From Chrysochromulina parva (lineage: Eukaryota > Haptophyta > Prymnesiales > Chrysochromulinaceae), in the NCBI GenBank assembly GCA_002887195.1, contig PJAB01002077.1:1-10619 (forward strand): a stretch of DNA of 10,619 bases, read 5' to 3'. The number at the start of each line of letters is the position of its first letter. Position 1 is the first letter of the stretch. The position numbers were made by a program, and so were the translations under genes. The notes below the pieces were generated by a model. It ran no database searches. It saw only the letters and a list, made by a program, of their open reading frames with translations, and was not told the origin of the DNA. This document shows positions 1 through 6,837 of the stretch, piece by piece.

Positions 1-111
1 GCAAATTGACGAAGCTCAAGAGCCTCTACGTGCAGGCGAACGAGTTGACGAACCTCGCCGAGCTCCGCGAGCGTGTGCTGCGCCACCTGCCCCTTCTCAA
101 CCTCGGGCTCG
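1..111 (+). CDS. Leucine-rich-repeat protein, 3' part of an exon (5' end outside window)
   Basis: The frame starting at base 3 reads through about 36 codons before a TAA at 132-134. Its residues fit the LRR consensus LxxLxxLxLxxNxLxxLxxL: it begins LTKLKSLYVQANELTNLAEL and then continues with a Leu-rich segment ending near LPLLNLGLG. LRR units are protein-interaction modules; the partner cannot be inferred. I end the exon at 111 because a GT donor follows (112-113) and reading on meets the TAA. Two acceptors are possible. One at 189/190 extends the LRR-like frame but then runs into a meaningless Arg/His-rich reading of the downstream repeat. The other, at 278/279 (preceded by a pyrimidine stretch and CAG), joins in frame to the Ser-Pro-rich sequence. 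Only one to two repeats are visible, so subfamily assignment is not possible. Confidence 0.55.
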
Positions 112-278
112 GTGCGAACCGCCATTCGACTTAAAGGTGCCCTCTCCAAGCATGCATGTGCTCACTACGGCGCCCTCGCTTCCCCACAGGTGCGAACCGA
201 TTCGATTTGAAGGAGGCGTTCGAATGGCCTGGCACGCGCGTGGGGCTCGGCTGGAATGGCGGCACGCCCCCTTCACAG
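112..278 (+). other. Candidate spliceosomal intron containing an imperfect internal duplication
   Basis: It is bounded by GT at 112-113 and a pyrimidine-rich CAG at 276-278. Removal joins the LRR frame to the Ser-Pro-Pro-Pro frame with codon phase kept. An alternative acceptor CCCCACAG ends at 189. The 11-base word GGTGCGAACCG occurs at 111-121, across the donor, and again at 189-199, across the alternative acceptor. Similarity continues about 14 bases further with two mismatches after a 2-base gap. The splice model is inferred from frame and consensus only. Confidence 0.4.
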
Positions 279-1567
279 CTTGCAGGCACATTGAACGATC
301 GCCACCGCCCTCGCCGCCGCCTTCCCCACCTCCCTCTCCTCCACCATCTCCACCGCCATCTCCACCGCCATCTCCACCGCCCTCGCCACCGCCGTCGCCG
401 CCTCCATCGCCTCCACCGTCACCTCCACCGTCGCCTCCGCCGCCGCCTCCGCCGTCGCCGCCACCTTTGCCACCGCCCTTGCCACCGCCGTCGCCGCCAC
501 CGTCGCCGCCACCATTGCCGCCTCCATCGCCGCCGCCGTCACCTCCTCCCTCACCGCCGCCGCCTCCACCGCCCTCTCCTCCACCATCATCATCTCCACC
601 TCCCTCGCCACCGCCGCCATCGCCTCCGGCGTTGCCTCCACCTTCGCCTCCACCGTTGCCGCCACCCTCGCCACCGCCCTCGCCACCGTCGCCGCCACCT
701 CCTTCGCCTCCACCTCCGTCACCTCCGCCACCATCACCGCCGCCCTCGCCCCCTCGGCCTTCTCCCCCTCCACCTTCACCCCCACCTCCCTCACCTCCGC
801 CTCCTTCTCCTCCGCCGCCACCGCCGCCCTCACCACCGCCATTACCGCCGCCTCCATCGCCCCCTCCCTCTCCACCGCCTTCGCCGGCGCCGCCCTTGCC
901 ACCTCCCTCGCCGCCGCCACCTTCACCGCCGTCCTCGCCGCAGCCTCCATTACCCCCGCCCTCGCCGCCGCCGGCCTCACCACCGCTCTCGCCGCCGCCG
1001 CCCTCGCCGCCCCCGCCCTCGCCGCCGCCATCACCTCCACCCTCATCTCCGTCCTCACCTCCGCCCTCGCCACCGCCTCTCCTACCGCCGCCCTCGCCGC
1101 CGCCGCCGTCTCCGCCGCCGGCGGCTCCTCCTCCCTCACCCCCATCACAGTCACCACCGCCTTCGCCGCCACCGCCACCACCCTGGCGGCCACCTTCTCC
1201 ACCACCGCCCGCACCGCCACCTTCTCCACCTCCGCCCTCGCCGCCACCGTCATCGCCGCCGCCCGCGCAACCTCCCTCTCCTCCCCCGCCTTCTCCACCG
1301 CCCGTGCAACCACCTCCATCGCCTCCGCCCTTGCCGCCGCCGCCGCCGCCGCCGCCCCCGCCGCCACCCTCGCGACCGCCACCCTCGCCGTCCCCCCCAC
1401 CGCCGCCGTCAAAGCCACCGTTGCCGCCTCCACCATCTCCGCCGCCACCGTCTCCGCCTCCACCAACTCTGCCACCACAATCGCCGCCGCCGTCGCTGCC
1501 CCCGCCATTTCCGCCGCCACCGTCTCCGCCGCCGCCGTCACCGCCGCCATCACCACCGCCGCCGTAG
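279..1567 (+). CDS. Extensin/pherophorin-like hydroxyproline-rich tract, (Ser-Pro2-5)n
   Basis: About 430 residues are almost pure Ser-Pro-Pro-Pro, with occasional Leu, Ala, Gln, Arg and Trp, in a single frame ended by TAG at 1565-1567. The coding claim rests on the base pattern. Codons are CCN and TCN with all four bases at the third position, and the frame is never broken over roughly 1.3 kb; a slipping non-coding microsatellite would not be expected to keep that. Such tracts are hydroxylated and O-glycosylated rods in plant extensins and volvocine pherophorins, secreted to the wall or matrix. An ATG at 224 could start a stand-alone ORF, but its N terminus (MAWHARGARLEW) is no signal peptide. 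I therefore prefer splicing from the upstream LRR exon. LRR plus extensin domain is the layout of plant LRX proteins; homology to them is not claimed. Confidence 0.5.
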
Positions 1568-1723
1568 CCACACCCACCATCTCCGCCATCGCCGTCGCCA
1601 TCGCCGTCGTCATCGCCGTCGCCATATCCGTCGCCGCCGTCGCCATATCCGTCGCCGCCGTCGCCGCCGTCGCCATCGCCGCCATCGCCGACGCCACCTT
1701 CATCTTCGCCAACGCCGCCTTGA
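1568..1723 (+). other. In-frame continuation of the proline-rich tract beyond the TAG
   Basis: After the TAG at 1565-1567 the same frame goes on for 51 codons of Ser-Pro dipeptides and Pro-Tyr-Pro-Ser-Pro-Pro groups, ending at TGA (1721-1723). The TAG therefore looks like a recent nonsense change, a sequencing error, a readthrough site or a boundary removed by splicing, rather than the original C terminus. The Ser-Pro spacing here (SPSPSP, two PYPSPP copies) differs from the main tract. Confidence 0.5.
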
Positions 1724-1794
1724 CCGCCGCCAAAGCCTCACCGCCACACATAATTGCACCATGGATATGAGCCGGCAATACCCCGATGAGCCCT

Positions 1795-2170
1795 CTTGAT
1801 GAACACTGTTGAGCACTGATGAGCGCTGATGAGCACTGATGAGCCTTCCTGATGAGCACTGATGAACACTGATGAGCCCTCCTGATGAGCACTGATGAGC
1901 TTTGATGAGCACTGATGAGCATTGATGAGCACTGATGAGCCCTCCTGATGAGAACTGATGAGCCCTCCTGATGAGCACTGATGAGCCCTCCTGATGAGCC
2001 CTCCTGATGAGCACTGATGAGCACTGATGAGCACTGATGAGCCCTCCTGATGAGCCCTCCTGGTGCGCACGGATGGGCACTGATGAACCCTGATGAGCCC
2101 TTGTGATCGTGATGAGTACTGATGAGCAAATATGAGCACCGCTGAGCACTTGATGAGCACTGATTAGTCC
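1795..2170 (+). repeat. Minisatellite built of two unit types, 10 bp (TGATGAGCAC) and 13 bp (TGATGAGCCCTCC)
   Basis: About 35 head-to-tail units share the core TGATGAG. The short unit is TGATGAGCAC; the long one replaces the last two bases with CCTCC. Units are near-identical in the middle (about 1830-2060) and decay at both edges, for example TGTTGAGCAC near the left and GGATGGGCAC near the right. That is the usual pattern of unequal exchange acting on the array centre. The two types are interspersed rather than blocked. All three minus-strand frames stay open across most of it and give Leu-Ile-Ser-Ala-His-Gln-type repeats, which I treat as a by-product. Confidence 0.9.
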
Positions 2171-2272
2171 TCAAAAGAACTGATTCGAACTTGATGGCGC
2201 CCCGAGGGCGGAGTTGACGAGCCCGGTGCCCGCCCCACTGGGGACGGGGCGCCGTCACGAGCGCGATGAAGG
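2171..2272. other. Spacer between minisatellite and next ORF
   Basis: GC-rich unique sequence with no gene I can support. A TGA at 2267-2269 lies in frame six bases before the ATG of the next ORF, so that ORF does not extend upstream without splicing. No TATA-like element is evident. Confidence 0.4.
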
Positions 2273-2389
2273 ATGACGTACCTGCCCAGGCATTACCTGA
2301 GAGGCTTGCTGCCGGAGGCGTTACTCCGATGCTACGAGTTCTGGCAGCACTCGGATGACGCCATCGAAGGCGAAGCTCGAGGCGCCGCT

Positions 2390-2426
<37 letters not shown>

Positions 2427-2746
2427 AGAAGAAACGGAACCCGAGCGCGACGGGCGGGAATGCGGACGCTGCGACCGCCTTGGAGGAACAAAAGAATGCA
2501 GGCGAGAATGAAAATGGCGGGGGCGGCGGCAGCGGCGGCGGCACCGAGTCGGAGTTGCTTGTGCTGCTGACGGATGCGAATGAGGTGGTGGTGGTGCGAC
2601 GCATTCCTCACGCGACGGACGGCGAGCCGATGGATGACAAAGCGCGGCGGCTGCTCACGCACCTGCAAGACGCGCCCGACACGGAACTCGGCCAGCAGAT
2701 CTCGCTGCTCTTGAGATTGGACGACCTCGCGCACGTGCAGCTCTGA
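2273..2746 (+). CDS. Unrecognised 157-residue protein or terminal exon, with polyalanine and Gly-rich linkers
   Basis: The ATG at 2273 opens a frame closed by TGA at 2744-2746. The N-terminal 30 residues (motif YLRGLLPEALLRCYEFWQ, then an acidic turn) and the C-terminal half (hydrophobic ELLVLLTDANEVVVVRR, then an amphipathic Leu-rich end ISLLLRLDDLAHVQL) look like folded protein. Between them lie 14 Ala from a GCC repeat, a KKKR patch, a Glu/Asn-rich stretch and a Gly-rich linker. Conserved-looking blocks split by low-complexity linkers suggest the C-terminal end of a larger intron-containing gene. The motif faintly resembles the ends of very large uncharacterised eukaryotic proteins, but I cannot name a family. 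A stop sits just upstream in frame, so either this ATG is the start or an acceptor (for example the CCCAG near 2283-2288) begins the exon. Confidence 0.5.
2384..2425 (+). repeat. GCC trinucleotide repeat coding for Ala14
   Basis: Fourteen consecutive Ala codons, all GCC but one GCT, inside the 157-residue ORF. Tracts like this vary in length by slippage and usually act as linkers. Confidence 0.9.
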
Positions 2747-2826
2747 TCACCCCGAGAGCGATATTGCGAGGGGCGGGTGTGCTTGATTTGCGAGATAGCT
2801 TGATAAATTGGTGATGCGGTGTGAAC

Positions 2827-2992
2827 TGTGATTTCACAGGGGAGTGTGATTTCACACCAAGGCCGGTGATTTCACAGGGGTGTGATTTCGCACACGCCCG
2901 AGGCCCGAGGGTGTGTTTCAGATGGCTTCTCAGCAAAATCACCCCCCACTTCTGTGATTTCTCACAGTCACATCACTCCCCGGTGAAATCAC
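2827..2992. promoter_or_regulatory. Cluster of GTGATTTCAC dyads with a flanking inverted repeat
   Basis: Six copies of a short dyad lie within 166 bases: 2827-2838, 2845-2856, 2866-2876, 2881-2894, 2953-2966 and, inverted, 2983-2992. The core is TGTGA, two to four bases, then TCACA, so each copy is nearly self-complementary. The outermost copies form a longer inverted repeat: 2828-2846 matches the reverse complement of 2974-2992 at 18 of 19 bases. The block lies about 80 bases past the stop of the 157-residue ORF and about 270 bases beyond the stop of the minus-strand 969-residue gene. It could be a cluster of protein-binding sites, a shared 3' end, or the remnant of a small inverted-repeat element. 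The sequence does not decide between these. Confidence 0.55.
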
Positions 2993-3262
2993 TCGACACT
3001 CCCCGCATCCCACGGAAAACGCACCCTACTGACGAATCTCATGGTGCACATATGTACTTGGGAAGGAGCAATCCTCGAGCCTGTCAGAACGGGAGGGGAC
3101 GATCGCAGCGAGTTTGAGCGCCTCACATGGTACCAACGCCGCCACTGCCGACGCCACTGCCGACGCCCGCGGCACCTACGCCGCCCTCGTACGCCACGTC
3201 ACCTGCGCCATGTGCGGCTGTGACCATCGCGCTTCGCGGAACTTATCGCGGACAACAGCGTC
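2993..3262. other. Intergenic stretch between convergent genes
   Basis: No gene is supported here. It contains a 12-base tandem duplication GCCACTGCCGAC (3141-3152 and 3153-3164) within a proline-codon-like CCN patch (about 3130-3215). The nearest real stops are those of the plus-strand ORF (2746) and the minus-strand gene (3263), so this is probably 3' untranslated or spacer DNA. Confidence 0.4.
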
Positions 3263-6172
3263 TCACGCGCCGTAGAATCTCGAAAGCCAGTCTGCAAAAC
3301 CAATGCCTTCTTCATGGAAGAGGGCATCAACGGTCCCGGTTTCAGGGTCGCGCACGAGGCGCCAGCAGCCGCGCCGTCTGCATGCGTCGTGCTCCGTGCG
3401 CCGGGCCTCTGCTTGGTGTGCGCGTTTGCGGGAGCGCCTCGGCGGATTGTCGACCTCTGGATGCTCCAGACGCTTGACTGAGGCCTTACCCGGCGCCTTT
3501 TGCAATGCATCGCGTCCAACGCAGCCGCCCGACGCGGTGGAGGCGGAGGCGGAGGCGGAGGTGGAGGCGGAGGCGGAGGCGGAGGCGGAGGCGGAGGCGG
3601 AGGCGGAGGCGGAGGCAGAGGCGGCGGAGGCGGCGGAGGCGGAGGCGGAGGAGGCGGAGGCGGCGGAGGCGGAGGTGGAGGCGGAGGTGGAGGCCGCGCG
3701 TAGCTCGTAGCGCCCGTGATGGTGCCCTTCCGGGTCCATGGCGCGCGTGAGCTCGGAAAGCTGCGAAGCCTTGAAGGTGCGCCCGGCGTGCATCGTATCA
3801 TGGAGCTCGTGGAGCTCCACAGCGTCCATCGCAGTGCAAATCGTGGCCACCTTGTAGCGTGGAAAGCCCAGGGCTCCCGGTGGCACCTCGGTGCAGCTCG
3901 ACGTCCACGAGTTGAAACTGAGTGAGGGGGGGCCGCGGTGGACGGCCATCTTGTTCTCGATGAGCTTCCCCGCCAGGTTGCCAAATCGGTCGTAATGATT
4001 GTAGATCACGTCGACGATCGTCGTGTACTCGCCAAGAGCCAGGAGGGTGTCCAATAAGTTGGGCGGTGCCGGAAGAGACGGAGACTCTGTGTGGCGGCGA
4101 AACTCGATCCCCGCGTTGGCCACATGCGCGGACCATTTGCTTGAGGGGTCGTCCTTGTCCTCCTCGCCATCGGCGGGCATGCCCAGAGCACCTCTGCCCA
4201 CACCACCGCCGACGCCTTCCGAACAAACGTCCGGCCGAATCCGAGCGATTGGTAGAACGTCCTTGCCGGGGTGATCCTCCAGGATCGTCTCGTCGTCGTA
4301 CTCGACCCTGACCTTGCCGCTCGTACGGAGGCCGCGCGTACATACCACCGTCGCCATGTCGGTCCACGAAGGCGGATCCTCCTCCTCCTCCAACGAGGCA
4401 AACACACGGTCCCCGACCTGGATCGGGCGCACGCCATGCGAACGCGTATTCGACGCGACGCCTGCGACGCCGGTCTGAAACTCACGCAGATGGCGGTCGT
4501 AGTTGGTGAGGGTGGTGGCGGTCGCCGTCTTGCTCGCCGCCACGCTGTGCTGCTCGAGCAAAGCCTTGAGCACATAGGCCCCATCGTAGGTTGTCGCCGC
4601 AAAGGCCCGCGTGAGGTTGCGCATCGCCTCGGCCTCGAGGGGCTCCTCGTGAGCCGCGATGCGTGCAGACAGCCTCTCCCCGGAGGAGACGAAGCCGCGC
4701 CGCGGAATTCCAAAATGGCGTGGGACAGTCGCACGCGAGCGCTTGCCACCGACGCTCGCTGCCATATAGAAGATCGGCAAGTGCGTGATCGCATCGCCCG
4801 CGTCCTGCAACGCGATGGCAACGCATCCCTTGGGATCACGTGGCACCGCGCCGGTCACGCGTGGGTCGCACGCGAGCCTGCGATAGGCGTTCACGCTCTC
4901 GCCTTCCGGGATGTGGCCGAATGGCCCGCTGACCCTGTTGACACGTATGGCCGAGCACGCTGCGCCGTCGATGGAGATGAGGTTCGCAGGCGACTTCCCC
5001 TTGCCGCCGCGCTCCTGCGGCGTGTGGAACGAGGAGGCGTCGCGCGCCGCGTGAACCATCGTTGAGCCGAGGAACGTGGCGTCCTTCGTAGTGGCCTCAG
5101 TGTACGCTTGCACAGCAGGCGTGAGCGCGTCGAACTTTAGAAGCGACAGCGCGGCCGGTTCCTCGTCCTCGTCGCGCGGGTCCGATACAATCAGTTGCCA
5201 CGTCTCGCGACCCTCGGGGTCGGGAGGGGGTGGCAAGCCCAATATCGTGTAGTTGACATGTACCGGAGGATCGAGAGCACGAAACCGAGCCCCCTGCTCC
5301 TCCTCCTTGGTGATCACCGGTTCGACAGAAATGACTCGTACACGCACCGACTTGATGTCGGCCGAGGGGTAGCCCGTCTTGGGGTCCAGGTGCGTCACAT
5401 TGTCCAGCGTGTACGTCTTGTCGCTGCTTATTCTGGGCTTCAGCTCGGCGTAACCCTCGGGCATGCGTGGATTCACAGTCGGCGCAACCATATCCCAGCA
5501 ACTCGGGCACGCATGCTTCCAAACCCAATTGCCCATGGCTGCATCCCACTCGATGCACTCGTGAGGTCCGACGCCGTCGTCCGGCGGCCGAGCAGGCAGC
5601 TTGTCGAATGCGACCGTCCTAAGCGCTTCAATGGCGGGGTGGTCCACCACCTTTGTTCCCGTGCTCCTCGTCATCTGCTCGATGCGCGTGTTCACTGCGG
5701 CTCGGAGCTTGCTGTAACATGTTGTGCAACGGTACACGTTGGTAGGCGGATCGCCTTTCTCGCACCTCTTGCACACAATCCAGATGGGTGTAGTGTCGCT
5801 GCACGGCATGAGAACATTGGTGAGCGGAGCCTGGTGGCCAGGGAGCAGCGAGAACGCGCACGTATGTGGGCACGTTTCGCGCTCTGTGCCCACACATTCC
5901 GCCACCTCCGGCATTCCGCCGCCTCCGGCTCTTGTGCCCACACATTCCGCCGCCTCCGGCTGGACAAGTGCAGCGAGCATCGTACCAGCAGCGAGCAGCA
6001 TGCGCAGCACAAAGGTGGCTGGCTCCCGATCGGTTGCGCTGACCACAGTCGGTGGAAACGCGACGCTCAATGCTGGAAGCTGGTTGCGAGCGAGCACTGG
6101 CAGCGCCCGCGTCGCGAAGAAGCGTGGCGGCGAGCACAGCCGACGGCAGCGAAGCGCGTTCAGAAGCGACAT
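3263..6172 (-). CDS. Unrecognised 969-residue protein with Cys pairs, Tudor/Agenet-like segment and Ser/Ala tract
   Basis: One uninterrupted frame of 969 codons, complement, from ATG at 6172-6170 to TGA at 3265-3263. Ten more codons lie upstream but begin with GTG, so I use this ATG. Residues 1-31 are Arg-rich without acids (start MSLLNALRCRRLCSPPRFFA), like a mitochondrial presequence. Residues 77-96 carry a 16-residue repeat around AECVGT. A Cx2Cx11Cx2C array (C134, C137, C149, C152) and CPSC (C222, C225) could bind zinc. Residues 587-641 (VGDRVFAS, then KVRVEYDDETILEDHP, then DVLPI) resemble a Tudor/Agenet or chromo-barrel fold. Residues 827-880 are Ser/Ala repeats, and PPRRSRKR (910-917) could be a nuclear signal, at odds with mitochondrial import. 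The end (GCWRLVRDPETGTVDALFHEEGIGFADWLSRFYGA spread over the last 34 residues) looks conserved. No catalytic signature is seen; a chromatin or nucleic-acid role is speculation. Confidence 0.75.
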   Translation of the reverse strand: MSLLNALRCRRLCSPPRFFATRALPVLARNQLPALSVAFPPTVVSATDREPATFVLRMLLAAGTMLAALVQPEAAECVGTRAGGGGMPEVAECVGTERETCPHTCAFSLLPGHQAPLTNVLMPCSDTTPIWIVCKRCEKGDPPTNVYRCTTCYSKLRAAVNTRIEQMTRSTGTKVVDHPAIEALRTVAFDKLPARPPDDGVGPHECIEWDAAMGNWVWKHACPSCWDMVAPTVNPRMPEGYAELKPRISSDKTYTLDNVTHLDPKTGYPSADIKSVRVRVISVEPVITKEEEQGARFRALDPPVHVNYTILGLPPPPDPEGRETWQLIVSDPRDEDEEPAALSLLKFDALTPAVQAYTEATTKDATFLGSTMVHAARDASSFHTPQERGGKGKSPANLISIDGAACSAIRVNRVSGPFGHIPEGESVNAYRRLACDPRVTGAVPRDPKGCVAIALQDAGDAITHLPIFYMAASVGGKRSRATVPRHFGIPRRGFVSSGERLSARIAAHEEPLEAEAMRNLTRAFAATTYDGAYVLKALLEQHSVAASKTATATTLTNYDRHLREFQTGVAGVASNTRSHGVRPIQVGDRVFASLEEEEDPPSWTDMATVVCTRGLRTSGKVRVEYDDETILEDHPGKDVLPIARIRPDVCSEGVGGGVGRGALGMPADGEEDKDDPSSKWSAHVANAGIEFRRHTESPSLPAPPNLLDTLLALGEYTTIVDVIYNHYDRFGNLAGKLIENKMAVHRGPPSLSFNSWTSSCTEVPPGALGFPRYKVATICTAMDAVELHELHDTMHAGRTFKASQLSELTRAMDPEGHHHGRYELRAASTSASTSASAASASSASASAASAASASASASASASASASASASTSASASASTASGGCVGRDALQKAPGKASVKRLEHPEVDNPPRRSRKRAHQAEARRTEHDACRRRGCWRLVRDPETGTVDALFHEEGIGFADWLSRFYGA
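3535..3694. repeat. GGAGGC hexanucleotide repeat, coding Ser/Ala tract on the minus strand
   Basis: Roughly 160 bases of GGCGGA/GGAGGC with occasional GGAGGT and GGAGGAGGC. In the minus-strand gene it reads as alternating Ser and Ala with some Thr. The plus strand (the template strand for that gene) has dozens of closely spaced GG pairs, so two-tier G-quadruplex formation is plausible. Length variation would change the protein in steps of two residues without a frameshift. Confidence 0.9.
5885..5980. repeat. 48-bp tandem repeat inside the 969-residue gene
   Basis: The word TGTGCCCACACATTCCGCC plus nine more bases occurs at 5885-5912 and 5933-5960, differing at one base. Within the first unit the ATTCCGCC(A/G)CCTCCGGC half is itself repeated. 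On the coding strand this yields two Cys-containing copies of (E)AAECVGT/EVAECVGT joined by a Gly-rich turn. Confidence 0.75.
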
Positions 6173-6378
6173 TTGCGCAAATTTTCCGGCACGTGAAACC
6201 ACAGCGTCTCTCCGAAACTTATGCGTCGCGTTTCGTCCGTTGTGCGCCCAACTTGTACCATAATGGGGTGTGTGTGTGGGGGGGGGCTAACTTTTGCCCT
6301 CGTTGTGTTTCACAGCAACAGCAGCACACGTAGCGACTGGGTCGCCGCTCTCGCGCGCGCCGCCGCCCTTTGTCACAC
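6173..6378. promoter_or_regulatory. Divergent intergenic region, likely bidirectional promoter
   Basis: About 206 bases separate the ATG of the minus-strand gene from the ATG of the plus-strand 112-residue ORF, so both 5' regions must lie here. It holds a (GT)n run merging into nine G (6265-6286), just after the word TGTACCA (6254-6260). No clear TATA box is seen. The promoter role is inferred from gene orientation. Confidence 0.4.
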
Positions 6379-6717
6379 ATGCCCTCGCCCCCGCTGATTC
6401 TTTCGGATGGGCCTTACGCTGGACAGGAGGTGCGCGAGTCGAGCACACACGCGCCGCATGCCCCTCCCTACATCGGTGCTCACGTCGTACCCGCGTGGAG
6501 ACTGCGTGTACAGGAGATACAGACTGCTCCTGCTGTCTACAAACCCGTGCTGCACGCCGGATGGGCGAGCAAGCCGCCGAATGCGGCCGCTTTGGCCGAG
6601 ATAGCCGCTTGCAGGATGCGAGCCTTGGACATCTTCAATGCGAACCCGCCCACGGCTGAGCAGAAGGCGCGGCTGCGAAAGTTGGTCAAGGAGTGGCAGC
6701 CGCCCCCGGAGCCGTAA
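6379..6717 (+). CDS. Unrecognised 112-residue protein
   Basis: The ATG at 6379-6381 opens a single-exon frame ending in TAA (6715-6717). The N-terminal half is rich in Pro, His and Ala (MPSPPLILSDGPYAGQEV; later PHAPPYIGAHVVPAW). The C-terminal third is a probable amphipathic helix pair (AALAEIAACRMRALDIFNAN, then PPTAEQKARLRKLVKEWQ) and ends PPPEP. No signal peptide, membrane segment or metal-binding motif is evident. The PPTAEQKARLRKLVKEWQ stretch has the helix-cap and heptad look of a real protein rather than random GC-rich DNA. It lies head to head with the 969-residue gene. An upstream exon cannot be excluded, because the frame has no stop for a few codons before the ATG. Function unknown. 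Confidence 0.55.
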   Translation: MPSPPLILSDGPYAGQEVRESSTHAPHAPPYIGAHVVPAWRLRVQEIQTAPAVYKPVLHAGWASKPPNAAALAEIAACRMRALDIFNANPPTAEQKARLRKLVKEWQPPPEP

Positions 6718-6804
6718 CGTTGGTCTGGTGGGCTGACGTCTGCGGGCAGCGTTGAGACGCATCGATCGGGGACGCCCGTGTATGGAATTGGGCGCGCCTG
6801 ATCC

Positions 6805-6837
6805 TCGGCGCACGTTGGCTTCCTCAACGTGCGCCGA
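6805..6837. terminator. Perfect 13-bp hairpin with 7-base loop, 3' of the 112-residue ORF
   Basis: Positions 6805-6817 (TCGGCGCACGTTG) pair perfectly with 6825-6837 around the loop GCTTCCT. It starts 87 bases after the TAA of the upstream ORF, in a suitable place for a 3'-end or RNA-stability element. No T-run follows, so it is not a bacterial-type terminator. Its loop does not match the canonical histone stem-loop, whose stem is also only 6 bp. The type label is the nearest available. Confidence 0.45.

Noticed and set aside
156..1799. A plus-strand Arg/His-rich frame following acceptor 189/190
   Set aside because: It begins with a plausible LRR-like segment but then reads the CCN repeat out of frame as Arg-His-Leu, with variable first codon positions, so it is not believable as protein.
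1700..2160. Minus-strand frames with SerAlaHisGln-type repeats
   Set aside because: Several frames stay open at once because the repeat unit has no stop. No start context or flanking folded domain supports any one of them.
1795..2170. CTGATGAG resembles the hammerhead ribozyme core, and TGATGA/CTGA resemble box C/D of snoRNAs
   Set aside because: The required GAAA partner and helices of a hammerhead are absent. The C/D-like words arise simply because the satellite unit contains them every 10-13 bases, with no guide-length spacing or terminal stem.
1795..2170. CRISPR array
   Set aside because: Units are contiguous 10-13 bp words without unique spacers, and the window is eukaryotic in character.
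273..2258. A 661-codon minus-strand frame rich in Ala, Val and Met, with a Ser/His-rich start
   Set aside because: It is the reverse reading of the proline tract plus the minisatellite. Both lack stop-forming words in many frames, and the wobble pattern fits the plus-strand Ser-Pro frame instead.
2827..2992. Bacterial CRP sites (TGTGA-N6-TCACA)
   Set aside because: The spacer is 2-4 bases rather than 6, and the genome context is eukaryotic.
3500..3703. Plus-strand polyglycine and Arg-rich frames over the GGAGGC tract
   Set aside because: Shadows of the Ser/Ala tract in the intact minus-strand gene.
4271..5065. Plus-strand 264-codon frame, and the similar 5195-6196 frame
   Set aside because: They lie opposite the intact 969-residue gene, are Arg/His-rich and show no domain-like pattern.
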